DNA of 64,000 nt from DASQDN01 sp963844855 (GTDB lineage: Bacteria; Acidobacteriota; Terriglobia; Bryobacterales; Bryobacteraceae), in NCBI GenBank assembly GCA_963844855.1, contig CAWJQP010000018.1, forward strand, positions 1 to 64,000, in the 5' to 3' direction. A program made the position numbers and the translations under genes. Positions 19,103-28,704 of this stretch are shown one piece after another; the first letter of the stretch is position 1, and the number at the start of each line of letters is the position of its first letter. The notes under the pieces are model-generated. The model was not told the DNA's origin. It made no database searches and saw only the letters and a program-made list of their open reading frames with translations.

Positions 19103-19966
19103 ATGAACCCATCAGTTACCACAGGAATGTTGAGCGGCAAAGTCGCCGTGGTTACAGGCGCCAGTCGCGGCGCCGGTCGAGGAATTGCGGTGACACTCGG
19201 CGCGGCAGGCGCGACCGTCTACGTAACTGGACGTAGCGTAAGAGGTCTAGCGACGACCGAGAGTCTGCCAGGCACCATTGATGAAACGGCTGAAATGGTA
19301 ACGGCGCGGGGCGGTACCGGCGTAGCCGTCCGCTGCGATCATACAGTCGACTCAGATGTCGAAGGGTTGTTCGAACGCGTACAGCGCGAGCAGGGACGAC
19401 TTGATCTGATTGTGAATAACGCCTGGGGCGGTTATGAGCATCACGACCATCAGAAATTCGCAGCTCCATTCCAAGAACAGCCAATGCGCCACTGGGACGG
19501 AATGTTCACAGCGGGTGTTCGCGCCGCCCTTGGCGCCGGTCGACTCGCCGTGTCGATGATGCTACCTCGGAAGCACGGGTTAATCGTGAACATCACGGCC
19601 TGGGATCGCGAGAAATTCCTTGTGAATGTGTTTTATGACGTTGCCAAAGCGGCCATCAACCGGATGGCTTATGGAATGGCGAGCGAACTCAAACCGCACA
19701 ATATAGCCGTCATCGCGCTGGCTCCTGGATTTATGCGAACAGAGCGCGTGGCAGCGGCCTTCGAGGCGGCAGGCAACAAGGACTATCTGAATTTTACAGA
19801 ATCCCCCGAATACGCTGGGCGGGCCGTTGTCGCCCTCACCTCGGACCCGAACATTATGAACAAGTCAGGCAGCGTTTTGGCTGTGGGTGATCTGGCAGAT
19901 GAATACGGGTTTGACGACATTGACGGCCGACGGATTCCGGCATTCCGAATGCCGGACCATGCGTGA
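19103..19966 (+). CDS. Short-chain dehydrogenase/reductase (SDR)
   Basis: About 287 aa. A classical SDR: NAD(P)-binding TGASRGAGRGI near 20, D60-type CDHT, VNNAWGG, and the catalytic YDVAK (Tyr and Lys). Domain order and length match the DHRS1-like branch; the substrate is unknown. The ATG at 19103 (MNPSVTTGMLSGK) follows AGAAAGG; ATG 19127 (MLSGK) and 19052 are alternatives. It is convergent with the Nif3-like gene, whose stop is 3 nt away. A decayed copy lies 0.8 kb upstream. Confidence 0.88.
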   Translation: MNPSVTTGMLSGKVAVVTGASRGAGRGIAVTLGAAGATVYVTGRSVRGLATTESLPGTIDETAEMVTARGGTGVAVRCDHTVDSDVEGLFERVQREQGRLDLIVNNAWGGYEHHDHQKFAAPFQEQPMRHWDGMFTAGVRAALGAGRLAVSMMLPRKHGLIVNITAWDREKFLVNVFYDVAKAAINRMAYGMASELKPHNIAVIALAPGFMRTERVAAAFEAAGNKDYLNFTESPEYAGRAVVALTSDPNIMNKSGSVLAVGDLADEYGFDDIDGRRIPAFRMPDHA

Positions 19967-19968
19967 GA

Positions 19969-20876
19969 CTATGTGGCCGGTTGGTCCGGAATCCAGAACG
20001 GCTCGGTGGCTGGCACGAAGTCGATTGGGACTTCTTCGATAAAGCTCTTGAGCCACTCGGCACAGAGTTCCATGCCGGATTGTTCCGACAATACGTGGCC
20101 GATTACGATCAGCGCCTTCTTTTTTCCCGACGTGATCATGTCCTGGATGTATTCGACGAGTTCCCACTCGCGGGTCTCTCCGACCACTAATCATCCACAT
20201 CGGGTCGAGCGATGAAGTTAATCCCGGGAAACTGGCTGACGTAGCCCCAACTCGTATAGACGCGGCTGACGGGCAATCGAGGATTACCGAGGACGCGCAT
20301 AGTGCGCGACTTCAGCTTCCGCTCGATACCTTTGGCAAAGTCAACCAGCGGCGCGGGCTCGAAGGTGTAGAGGCGTGGGTTCTCAGGACTGGCCTTCTTC
20401 TCCCAGCCGAGTTCGCGCGCCATACCGGCATTGATGCCGTCGGGCCTACGCGCATGCCAGTGGTCGTGAAAGTGGAAGACGACCATCTTGTTTCGATTGA
20501 TGAAGTCGAGCTTGGCGAGATAAGTCTCATCCGCCTTCAACTGATCGACTTTGTCCTGGTGCGAATAGAAAGTGGATTCGTGTGTGATAACTAAGTTCCG
20601 TCCCGCCGCTGATGCGCGCTTCAGCACGTCCAAGGTAGCCATCATCGTGGTCGCGATGCCTCTCACGGGCGTGTCGGGAGCACCGGCAATGATGTTGTCG
20701 ACCGTTTGCTGCCGCCAAGTTACGCCGACGTTTGTTTTAATGCGCTCGATGAGCTGTCCGGCGGTGAGAGACGGCGCGGCGGCTTGGAAGGCGTAGGCTG
20801 CGCCGGCGGTAATTAGTGGTGTGGCGACTACGGTCCGCCTAGAGATAGGCCTGTCTGGCACGTTCTCATTATGCAT
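19969..20876 (-). pseudogene. Nif3-like dinuclear-metal protein, frameshifted
   Basis: Joined frames give about 300 aa. A twin-arginine-like leader (SRRTVVATPLITAGAAYA) is followed by a Nif3 (DUF34) fold: metal-ligand segments VITHESTF and FHFHDHWHARRPDG in the first part. After a stop and slip at 20187 come VGETREWELVEYIQDM, KKALIVIGHVLSEQSGM and EEVPIDFVPATEPFW. A base missing from a T run (GATGATT-AGTGG) would restore the frame. Nif3 proteins are widespread and of unsettled function; an exported one is unusual. ATG 20876 is preferred to 20891. Last gene of the putative operon that starts at 25093. Confidence 0.75.
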
Positions 20877-21016
20877 TGGGAGCGGAGGCAAATCGCCGGT
20901 GTAAGTGAGTCGGGGTAGTAACGCGTGCGATGCAGATCGAGTCGTGGCCGACGCTTAACGTGAAGCTTGCGCAGTGCCATGTTCGCCATCTCCCGCACGC
21001 CGTCTAACGCGCCCGG

Positions 21017-22108
21017 CTAGAGCGTCCTGGCGTAGAACGCTGTCAGTTTGTCCATTGCGGCGTCCACATACTTCGGAACCCAGTAGGTTTCGATATGCGT
21101 GGCCCCGTCGATCTTGAACAGCTCCTTGTCCTTCGTGCCGGTGGCCTTGGCGAACGCATCCTCGGTCATGTAGAGGCTGTCGGCCTTGCTTCCGGCAATC
21201 ATCAGCAGTGGCTGGTTGATGAGTTCGATCTGGTCGGTGGCATCCCAACGCATCAGGTCCAGCAAGCTGCTCATTGTGTACTTGAAGGTCGAGCCGGGGT
21301 GCGCGTGGGTCTTCCAATAGTAGTGGTAACCCTGCCGATAGAGATCAAACGGCAGTTTGGCGATCTGCTCGTCTGTCAGATTCGCATCTCCCGCATAGAG
21401 AACATTCCCGCCGGTCATCTCGTGGGTGCGGGCGCGAATATCCCCACCGCTCACCTCTTGTGCGCGGGCAGCCGAAGCCTGCCGCAGGCGTTCCTGGATG
21501 GTGTCCAGTTGCGAATCCACATAGCCATTGCGACGAACCCGTCCGGAGTTGAACATGCTCACCGTCGCAATCGACTTGAATCGCTTGTCAGTTTGCGCCG
21601 CAGCCAACGAGTACCCGCCGCCGCCGCAGATGCCGAGCAGGCCCAGACGCGCGACATCGACACCCGGATAGCGGGTGATGAAGTCCGCCATGCCATGGAT
21701 GTCCTCGATGCGGTATGCGGGTTTGTCCACATTGCGCGGCTTGCCGCCGCTGGCGCCCTGATATGCGGCATCCGCGGCGATCGTGATGTAGCCCTTTTCC
21801 GCCAGGCGTTGGGCATACAAGCCCGCGACCTGTTCCTTCACGCCGCCGTTCGGGTGTGCCACGACGATTGCAGGGTATTTCTTCTTCGGATCGTAGTTCG
21901 CCGGGGTGTATACGTTGGCGGAAATATCCAGGCCGTTGAGCTTGTACGTGACCGGGTGAATATTGACCTTGCCCGGCTCATTCTTCGTAATCGCGCCGCC
22001 GTAGGTCAACGTGAACGGATTTTTCTTGTAGTCCTCCGCCCCGGCTTCGCCTGCCTGAGCCGAGATCATTGCGGCCAGAACGGTGGCCTTTATCGCTTTT
22101 CGCTTCAT
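21017..22108 (-). CDS. Exported alpha/beta hydrolase (dienelactone-hydrolase-like)
   Basis: 363 aa, intact. Signal peptide (MKRKAIKATVLAAMISAQAG, cleaved about residue 24), then an alpha/beta-hydrolase domain: AIVVAHPNGG, the nucleophile elbow region LLGICGGGGYSLAAA (Cys in place of Ser, as in dienelactone hydrolases), Asp near LLMIAGSKADSLYMT and catalytic His near DGATHIETY. Substrate unknown; probably periplasmic. It lies 31 nt after the stop of the aldo/keto reductase gene, in the same direction. Confidence 0.87.
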   Translation of the reverse strand: MKRKAIKATVLAAMISAQAGEAGAEDYKKNPFTLTYGGAITKNEPGKVNIHPVTYKLNGLDISANVYTPANYDPKKKYPAIVVAHPNGGVKEQVAGLYAQRLAEKGYITIAADAAYQGASGGKPRNVDKPAYRIEDIHGMADFITRYPGVDVARLGLLGICGGGGYSLAAAQTDKRFKSIATVSMFNSGRVRRNGYVDSQLDTIQERLRQASAARAQEVSGGDIRARTHEMTGGNVLYAGDANLTDEQIAKLPFDLYRQGYHYYWKTHAHPGSTFKYTMSSLLDLMRWDATDQIELINQPLLMIAGSKADSLYMTEDAFAKATGTKDKELFKIDGATHIETYWVPKYVDAAMDKLTAFYARTL

Positions 22109-22139
22109 GACTTTTGTTTGATTCCTGTTTTCGCAATCT

Positions 22140-23272
22140 TCATTTCTTCGGCGGGGCCTCTACGCCCGAGAACGCCAGCACCGGCGCCGGCAGCCGCTCC
22201 CCGCGGATCTCGATCGCCCGCACAGCCGAATTCAATTCAGAAATTTCGGTGGGTGTGAATCGAACCGCAGCCGCGCCGCTGTTCTCCAGCATGTGCGCCA
22301 TCACCGTCGTCCCCGGGATGGGCACGATCCACGGCTTCTGGGCGAGCAGCCAGGCGAGCGCGATCTGAGCGGGCGTCGCCTGCTTCCGCTCGGCCCACCG
22401 CTTCACCAGCGCGACGAGCTGCAGGTTGTGCGGTAGATTCTCCGGCGAGAAGCGCGACTCAACGCCGCGGATGTCGCCGGGCGCGAAGCGCGTGTTCGCG
22501 TCGATCCAGCCGGTGAGGAACTGCACGCCGAGCGGGCTCCAGGGGACGAAGCCGATGCCGAGCTCCTCGCAGGTTGGGATCACTTCCTTTTCAGGTCCGC
22601 GCCACAGCATCGAGTATTCGTTCTGCACCGCGGTTACGGGCAACGCGGCGTGCGCGCGGCGCAGCGTATTGAGCCCCATCTCCGACAGCCCCCAATGCCG
22701 GACCTTGCCTTGGTCCATCAGGTCCTTCACCGCTCCGGCAACGTCTTCGATCGGGACTTCAGGGTCCACGCGATGCTGATAGAGCAGATCAATCCTGTCA
22801 GTGCGGAGCCGCTTGAGCATCCCGTCAACGACGCGCTTGACATGATCGGGCTTGCTGTTGAGCCCCGGCCGGCGCTGACCGGTCTCCTGGTCGATGTTCC
22901 AGCCGAACTTGGACGTGATGACGACACGGTTCCGGAACGGCTGGATCGCCTCGCCTAGGATGCGCTCGCACTCGTGCGGGCCGTAGGCTTCCGCCGTATC
23001 GAAGAAGGTGACCCCGCGGTCGTAGGCTGCCCGGATGAGCGCGATCTGCTCCGGCCGATAGGGGACCGTCGTCTCGTACTTGCGGCTGTTGTTCTGGACG
23101 CCCAGCCCGACGCTGGAGACCTCCAGGTTGCCCAGTTTGCGGCGGCCAATCGTCCCGGTTGCGGGAGGGCTGCCCGTTGCCGCGCCTGCCCGCCAAGTTG
23201 TGCGGCTCCCGCGGATGCCGCGAAAGGCGCCGCCACGAGCCCCTTCATCAGTGTGCGTCGTTTGTTCATCAT
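22140..23272 (-). pseudogene. Aldo/keto reductase with Tat-like leader, frameshifted
   Basis: About 375 aa when joined. The N-terminus (NKRRTLMKGLVAAPFAASAG) looks like a Tat signal; the frame slips near 23200, then runs RRKLGNLEVSSVGLGVQ, GVTFFDTAEAYGPHECE (catalytic Asp and Tyr), VVITSKFGWN (Lys), DLLYQHRVDP (His), and the rest of the TIM barrel to PIPGTTVMAHMLEN. A start at 23272 directly abuts the stop of the cupin gene (TAGATG). A close paralogue lies at 24100-25093; the two flank the cupin-decarboxylase gene. Confidence 0.85.
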
Positions 23273-24087
23273 CTACTTCTTCTCGAAAATCTCTCTGGCA
23301 ACCCCGATGGCGGTTACCGCGTTTGGCCAGCCCGAGTAGAACGCAAGGTGAGTAATGGTCTCGATCAGCTCTTCCTGCGTCACGCCGTTTTGGCGCGCTC
23401 TGCCGAGGTGAGATCGAAGCTGGTCGGGACGGTTCATCGCAATCAACGCGGCCACGGTAATCAGGCTGCGGTCCCGCTTCGACAGATCCGGACGTTCCCA
23501 GACGTCGCCGTACAGTACGTCATCAGTGATCTCGGCCAACTTGGGAGCGAAGTTGCCCATGGCCGCCTGTGACGGTCGCGGCTTCGGGGCGCTGGCTGCA
23601 GCCGCCGATTGCCCGCGGAGCGGGGCGCCGAACTGCGCATCGCTGACTTTCTCCATCCAATCAACGGTCTTGCCGTCGAGCTGTTCCGTGATGGCAATGT
23701 GCGTCATCGAGCTCTTCGGCGCCGCTCCGTGCCAGTGCTTCTGACCGGGTGGGATCCAGACACGTCTCCCGGACGGATTTCGTCTACTGCATCGCCCCAG
23801 CGCTGCACACGGCCTGTTCCCGCTGTAACGATCAGAGTTTGCCCCAGCGGATGCGTATGCCACGCGGTTCTTGCGTCTGGCTGAAATGTTACTCGCGCCC
23901 CGGATATCCTTGCCGGCGCAGTGCCCGTGAAGGGAGCATCGACTCGCGCCGAACCCGTGAAGTGGTCAGCCGGGGCTTCCCGCGAGGGCTGCGAACCGGC
24001 CCGAGTGATTCTGATCGCCGGCGAATCCTGGGCTGATGCGGAGGCGATGAAGGCCAGCGATAGGGTGGTGAGAGCAAGCAGTCTCAT
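23273..24087 (-). pseudogene. Cupin-carboxymuconolactone decarboxylase fusion, frameshifted
   Basis: Joined length about 270 aa. Signal peptide (MRLLALTTLSLAFIASASA), a cupin domain (VTFQPDARTAWHTHPLGQTL, then after the slip VWIPPGQKHWHGA; both metal-His sets visible), and a C-terminal carboxymuconolactone decarboxylase/AhpD-like domain (about 170-265; RDRSLITVAALIAMNRPDQL, THLAFYSGWPNAV). The slip is near 23770 (frame 1 DVSGSHPV, frame 2 VWIPPG). Such fusions are exported and often sit beside reductases; the reaction is not established. Confidence 0.82.
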
Positions 24088-24099
24088 GTCTAGAAGTCC

Positions 24100-25093
24100 T
24101 CAGCGATCGATCATGTTCAAGGCCGCCTGAGGGAGCCGTTCTCCCTGCATCGCTATTCCGGCGGCGGCGTCTTCAATTTCCCGCAAATCGTCTGCGGTCA
24201 GCTCGACGCTCGCAGCGCCGATGTTCTCTTCGAGCCTGTGCACCTTCGTCGTGCCCGGAATTGGCACGATCCACGGCTTCTGCGCGAGCAGCCAGGCAAT
24301 CGCAATTTGCGCCGGTGTGGCTTTCTTCCGGGCTGCGAGGTTACGCAGCAGGTCCACAAAGGCCAGATTAGCCTTGCGCGCCTCCGGCGAGAAACGCGGA
24401 ACGAAGCTGCGGAAGTCAGAGCCTTCGAATTTCGTGTTCTCGTCGATCTTTCCGGTGAGGAACCCCGCGCCGAGCGGACTGAACGGGACAAAGCCGATGC
24501 CGAGTTCCTCGCACGTGGGCGGCACATCCTGCTCGGGCTCGCGCCACCAGAGTGAGTATTCGCTTTGAACGGCAGCCACGGGTTGAACGGCATGCGCGCG
24601 GCGGATCGTCTTTGCTGACGCTTCCGACAGCCCAAAGTGCCTGACCTTGCCTTTTTCGATAAGCTGCTTCACCGCGCCCGCGACCTCTTCGATCGGCACG
24701 GCGGGATCGACGCGGTGTTGGTACAAGAGGTCGATTACGTCGGTCTTCAAACGGCGTAGCGAGGCTTCCGCGACTTCGCGGATGTGCTCCGGGCGGCTGT
24801 TCGTGCCCCTTGCCCCGAGTTCCGTCAGCGGCGATTTCGAAGCCGAATTTGGTGGCGATTACGACCTGCTCGCGGACCGGAGCGAGCGCCTCGCCGACGA
24901 GTTCCTCATTGGCGAACGGACCGTACGATTCCGCTGTGTCGAAGAAGGTGATTCCGCGGTCGACGGCACTGCGCAGCAAAGTGATCATGTCCCGTCGATC
25001 AACCGCTGAAGTGTAGACGCCGGTCATGCCCATGCAGCCGAGCCCCATCGCCGAGACTTCCAAATTGCTGATTCCCAGCCGTCGCTTCTGCAT
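24100..25093 (-). pseudogene. Aldo/keto reductase, frameshifted
   Basis: About 330 aa when joined, family length. RRLGISNLEVSAMGLGCMGM, catalytic Asp/Tyr in GITFFDTAESYGPFANEE, Lys in VVIATKFGFE, slip in a GGGG run near 24808, then HIREVAEASLRRLKTDVIDL, QHRVDPAVPIEEV and the cofactor region PIPGTTKVHRLEEN. One surplus base explains the break. ATG 25093 has GGAG upstream. First gene of a run 24087-19969, and the promoter region upstream carries a LytTR-like repeat at 25155-25186. Confidence 0.87.
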
Positions 25094-25587
25094 TTGAGCT
25101 CCGCTCCTCTACCTCATGATGGACAAGATTGGGGAAACAGGCATCACGTTCTGGGCGAACAGCAACGGACGGGCGGCGAACGACACATTCAGTCAGGTAA
25201 AGCCGTGACGCGGACCGAGACGACTTGGCAGGTTATCTCCCGGCTTTACCATGTGCCTGCTAGCGATTTCCCATAACCAGACCGCGTCAGACACCCGGTC
25301 CTCGGCACTCATGTGGGCCTGTTCGCCGAGCTCGAAAGAGAGATGCTCAAAGAGCGTACTAAGGTTGAGTAGATACCGCTCTCAAAGTGAGGTTGGATCA
25401 GCCAAAAACCGATCCGACGCACGCTTTTGCGCCGCTTCCGGGAGTCCCGCCAGTTGGTCCGTTCTGAAAGTGACAGTTTGCGCCAAGCGGCATGGCTCAA
25501 CTTTCTTGGTGCGACAAGTAAGCCGGTGCGACTAAAGCTTTGCGATCCGCAGCGCCCTAAGGACACGCGATCACGTACGCGTGAACA
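25094..25587. other. Intergenic promoter region of the reductase operon
   Basis: About 490 bases with no convincing gene; short frames exist on both strands. It contains the LytTR-like direct repeat (25155-25186) and is otherwise featureless to me. Confidence 0.5.
25155..25186 (-). promoter_or_regulatory. Candidate LytTR operator B
   Basis: Plus strand GCGAAC, 15 nt, GCGAACGACAC. On the minus strand: half-sites GTCGTTCGC and GCTGTTCGC, 12 nt apart (period 21). It lies 62-93 nt before the ATG of the aldo/keto reductase operon. Shares the left flank GCATCACG with copy A. Confidence 0.55.
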
Positions 25588-26943
25588 TTACTCGACGCGG
25601 ATCTGCGCTTCGTCAGAAGCAATTTCGTTCCTCACAATGATGGTTACATCGCCGGTGAGCGTTTCCGGCAGGACGAAGTTGACCTGATTCTCGCCGGCAA
25701 ACAGCGTTTCGAGAGCGAGCCCATTGCCGAAAATCTGAAACCGCGCGACATCATTTGCCAGGCGAAGCCCGTAGAGGCTATAAACGTTGTCGACCACTTT
25801 GACTATGCCGCCCTGATTAATTCGCGGGCCTTTATGCTCAACACGATAGATATTGCCGGTAGAGTCATCCGAAACGTAGACCGCGCCGTCCGGGCCCGTG
25901 ATGGCCTGCACCGGCCGGCCGGAGCGAGTGCGGGAAACGGGATCGAGGAAGCCCCAGAGCAAATCTTCGACGACTCCAGTGGCCCGTCCGCCCGCAGTCC
26001 GCACACGGACCACTTTGTAACCGGTCGGAGCCGCGCGATTCCAGCTTCCGTGGAAGGCGACGAGCGCGTCATTCCAAAAAGAGACAGGGAACTGATCGCC
26101 CGTGTAAAACGAAATGCCGAGCGGCGCGGAGTGCGCCTGCATCTCTACTTCTGGCGCGCGAGTGCTCCCGCAGCGCTCCGGACGGGCTTGCGTTCCCCAG
26201 CGGGCTCCCCGTTGATTGGCCACGCAATCGGGCCATCCATAGTCGCCTCCTGCTGTGATGATGTTCACTTCCTCGGGTGGTTCATCGTCGCCGAGGCCAT
26301 CGCCGCCGTTGTCGGTGGCCCAGATCTCTCCGGTGAGTGGATGGAAGGCAATCCCGACAGCGTTGCGAACCCCCGAGGCGAAAGTCTGCTGATTCGATCC
26401 ATCGGCATCGAATTGCAGAATGGAAGCGCGCCGTGAGTCGGCCTCAATACAAAAATTACACGACGATCCGATCGCGACATAGATCTTGCCGTCAGGGCCG
26501 AAGCCCACAGTGCGGGTTGTGTGGCCCGCTCCCGCCGGCACGGCGAGCACACTCTGGGGCTGGCTCGAAATGATGAAGCTCTCCGTGATCGCATCCCGCA
26601 GGCGCACCACGCCGTCGTTCACGGATACATAAAGGTCACTATCGCGGAACACCAGCGAGTGCGGTCCGTTCAGGCCGCGCACAGCCGTGACGACAAGTCC
26701 CTTCGATGGAACCGCGACTACGCTGCCATTGTTTCGCGCTGCCACATACAGCACACCGTTCGGTCCAAAGGCCATGTGACGAGGTCCGCCGCTCACGGTG
26801 GCATAGACAGAAACCTCAAAGCCAGGGGGAGTCCGAAGTTCCTCAATGCTGAACTGCCGTGAATTTGCCGCCTGCGGACAGGCTGCCGGAGCGAACAAGG
26901 CCAGCAGAATCGGCCACCGCATATTTAAAGTCAATTTGGACAT
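25588..26943 (-). CDS. Sorbosone/glucose-dehydrogenase-like quinoprotein with Solibacter-type tail
   Basis: About 451 aa. Signal peptide (MSKLTLNMRWPILLALFAP, probably cleaved near 28), then a PQQ-type six-bladed beta-propeller of the GSDH family (PPGFEVSVYATVSGGPRHMA, RTVGFGPDGKIYVAIGSS, RNAVGIAFHPLTGEIWATDN, DYGWPDC, AFHGSWNRAAPTGYKV, DGAVYVSDDSTGNIYRV), and a C-terminal 65 aa with NQVNFVLPETLTGDV reminiscent of the Solibacter C-terminal domain. Likely a periplasmic sugar or aldose dehydrogenase. The open frame runs upstream to 27393 but the extra 150 residues are not homologous; ATG 26943 follows GGAATTGG. A possible operator is at 27063-27092. Confidence 0.87.
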   Translation of the reverse strand: MSKLTLNMRWPILLALFAPAACPQAANSRQFSIEELRTPPGFEVSVYATVSGGPRHMAFGPNGVLYVAARNNGSVVAVPSKGLVVTAVRGLNGPHSLVFRDSDLYVSVNDGVVRLRDAITESFIISSQPQSVLAVPAGAGHTTRTVGFGPDGKIYVAIGSSCNFCIEADSRRASILQFDADGSNQQTFASGVRNAVGIAFHPLTGEIWATDNGGDGLGDDEPPEEVNIITAGGDYGWPDCVANQRGARWGTQARPERCGSTRAPEVEMQAHSAPLGISFYTGDQFPVSFWNDALVAFHGSWNRAAPTGYKVVRVRTAGGRATGVVEDLLWGFLDPVSRTRSGRPVQAITGPDGAVYVSDDSTGNIYRVEHKGPRINQGGIVKVVDNVYSLYGLRLANDVARFQIFGNGLALETLFAGENQVNFVLPETLTGDVTIIVRNEIASDEAQIRVE

Positions 26944-27062
26944 TTTTCCAATTCCAGTTGTTGATCCACAGGGCTCTGCATCTCTTAATTCCGCGGGTTT
27001 GATGATGCCCGTTTTTCCGAACGGAAGCATCCCGCTTCCGGCAAAACCGTAATGGGCGAGCT

Positions 27063-27092
27063 GCGAACAACATCTGTCGTTGGGCGAATGTA
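27063..27092 (-). promoter_or_regulatory. Candidate LytTR operator D (weak)
   Basis: GCGAAC, 15 nt, GCGAATGTA on the plus strand; minus-strand half-sites TACATTCGC and GTTGTTCGC, 12 nt apart. It has the 21-bp period of copies A-C but lacks their shared flanks, and the first half-site has ATT for GTT. It lies 120-150 nt before the sorbosone-type dehydrogenase. Confidence 0.3.
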
Positions 27093-27114
27093 TGCCCGCC
27101 GCGTCGGTGGGTAT

Positions 27115-27198
27115 GCTGTAGACGCGGGTCATGCCCATGCAGCCGAGTCCGATGGCCGAGACTTCCAAATCACTCTTGCCGAGTTGTCGTTTTTGCAT
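27115..27198 (-). pseudogene. 5' fragment of a third aldo/keto reductase
   Basis: From ATG 27198 it reads MQKRQLGKSDLEVSAIGLGC, MGMTRVYS and then diverges. Compared with the start of the gene at 25093 (MQKRRLGISNLEVSAMGLGC, MGMTGVYT) the two are near-identical at DNA level over about 80 nt. The rest of the barrel is absent. The start lies inside the 3' end of the hydrolase gene at 27170. Confidence 0.8.
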
Positions 27199-28158
27199 TG
27201 GATTGCTCCTCCCAGAACCGAATGGCTTCGAACACCCAACCCTCGGCGCTGGTGCCCTTGCCGAGTCCGAAACCATGACCGAGATTCTTGTACTTGCGAT
27301 ACTCGACCGTTGCACCGGATTTGCGCAACGCTTCGACTCTCTTTTCCATGCTGGCCGGCGGGGCAATCCCGTCCTGCTCACCCACAACAACAAACGTCGG
27401 CGGCTCGGCGGACGAGTAATCCGAATGCGCTGTGTACAGCATTACAACGGCTGACGGTTTGGGGAACTCGCCGCCGCCGTACTTCGCGACGCCGTGCGAA
27501 CCGATAGCGGCAGCCATCCTCGCTCCAGCCGAACTGCCCCAGAGAGAGTAGCCGGTCGTGCTGACGCCAAGGGTCGTCGCGTTACGAATAATCCAGGACA
27601 CAGCAGCAGCCAGATCCTCGGTAGCAACTGTTTGACCTTGCCCTGCGCGATACTTCAGCACGAACGCGTTGTATCCCTTACTGCTGATCGCCTCTGCATA
27701 CGGAAATCCTTCATGAACGGAACCGACGTAGGAGAACCCGCCTCCCGGGGCGATGACCGCGAAAGGCGCGCCAGGTTTTCCGCGATAGAAGAACAGCCCC
27801 GTATTCCTTAGCGCTGGCTGCTGCGTCTGCGATTCGGTGTAGAAGCGGTAGAACACGGTCTTGCCGCTCGCTACATCGTCGATCATGCGATTCAGCGCGC
27901 TTGGTTACCGTCTCCGGATCCACGTGAGTGTGATACGGAAGGAGTGAACCGACACGCGTCAACGGCAGCTTCTCGTCGTAGGCGCGGTCGTCCCACGGCA
28001 GTAACAGACGACTGAATCCCGCGAATGCCGGATGACGCAGGATGTCTCCTATCGTGCTCTGAGGCGTCAGGTGACCGCCCTGACTTCCGGTCTGCGCGTG
28101 TGCGCTCAGGAGATTCATCGAGCAGCGAGAGAAGCAAAGCGGTCGCGCGCGTAATCAT
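27170..28158 (-). pseudogene. Alpha/beta hydrolase, two frameshifts
   Basis: Joined product about 325 aa. Signal-like start MITRATALLLSLL, slip near 28115, NLLSAHAQTGSQGGHLTPQS, TRVGSLLPYHTHVDPETV, slip near 27900, then a complete hydrolase domain: AVIAPGGGFSYVGSVHEGFP (oxyanion HGGG-like loop), LWGSSAGARMA (Ser nucleophile), VVGEQDGIAPPASM (Asp) and LGHGFGLGKGT (His). Close to acetyl-esterase/xylanase-type hydrolases. It overlaps the upstream NTF2-like gene by 44 nt, and its end overlaps the reductase fragment. Confidence 0.8.
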
Positions 28159-28642
28159 CGCAATCGGGTTCAGCTATTGGCCGAGCGAGCCTGCTGAACG
28201 ATAGCTGGACTAACTTCCAGGCCCCGCCTTGCTGCAGATACACCTCAGTGACCATGAACGGATTCGTGACCTCGTTGCCGCCAACCACGGCCAGCAGACG
28301 AATCCTGCTCAAGACGATTGCCGTTGTGCCAATGATCCGCGCCGACACATCCTGGATATCCGCCTGCTTGTAGTGGATTTTTCCGCTCTTGATGACGTCG
28401 AGTTCCACGCTTCTCGACATGTTTCCGCCCATGTGGACGAAGACGGCTTGTTCATGGAACAGAGGTTCCAGAGCATCTACATTGCGCTCTGCCATCCAGA
28501 GCCACTTTTGCTTTGAGAGATCAACGATCTCCTGTTCCGCCTTCGTGCGGCTGGGAGCGGGTGATGCTGCCTGTTTGTCTTGTGCGGACGACGCCTGCAC
28601 ACTCCCTATCAACAAGAACAGTCCGAGAAGAAATAGTTTCAT
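28115..28642 (-). CDS. NTF2-like (SnoaL/DUF4440) exported protein
   Basis: 175 aa. Signal peptide (MKLFLLGLFLLIGSVQASSA), then an NTF2-fold domain (IVDLSKQKWLWMAERNVDAL ... LFHEQAVFVHMGGNMSRSVE ... GNEVTNPFMVTEVYLQQGGA, WKLVQLSFSRL). No catalytic assignment. The last about 20 residues run into the overlapping hydrolase gene and are unlike the family end, so the 3' end may also be altered. It sits between the quinoprotein and hydrolase genes of the same operon. Confidence 0.8.
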   Translation of the reverse strand: MKLFLLGLFLLIGSVQASSAQDKQAASPAPSRTKAEQEIVDLSKQKWLWMAERNVDALEPLFHEQAVFVHMGGNMSRSVELDVIKSGKIHYKQADIQDVSARIIGTTAIVLSRIRLLAVVGGNEVTNPFMVTEVYLQQGGAWKLVQLSFSRLARPIAEPDCDDYARDRFASLAAR

Positions 28643-28704
28643 TCGATTAGCGCCTCTTTACGTGTTGTCGATTTGGTCCAGCCCGGTTGCGGCAGGCGCG
28701 ACCT

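Noticed and set aside
21095..22258. 387-codon open frame on the plus strand
   Set aside because: It is antisense to the intact exported hydrolase and has no domain; a long frame is expected opposite GC-rich coding sequence.
26944..27393. 150-residue N-terminal extension of the sorbosone-type dehydrogenase
   Set aside because: The extension crosses the reductase fragment and has no similarity to the family; the signal peptide begins at 26943.
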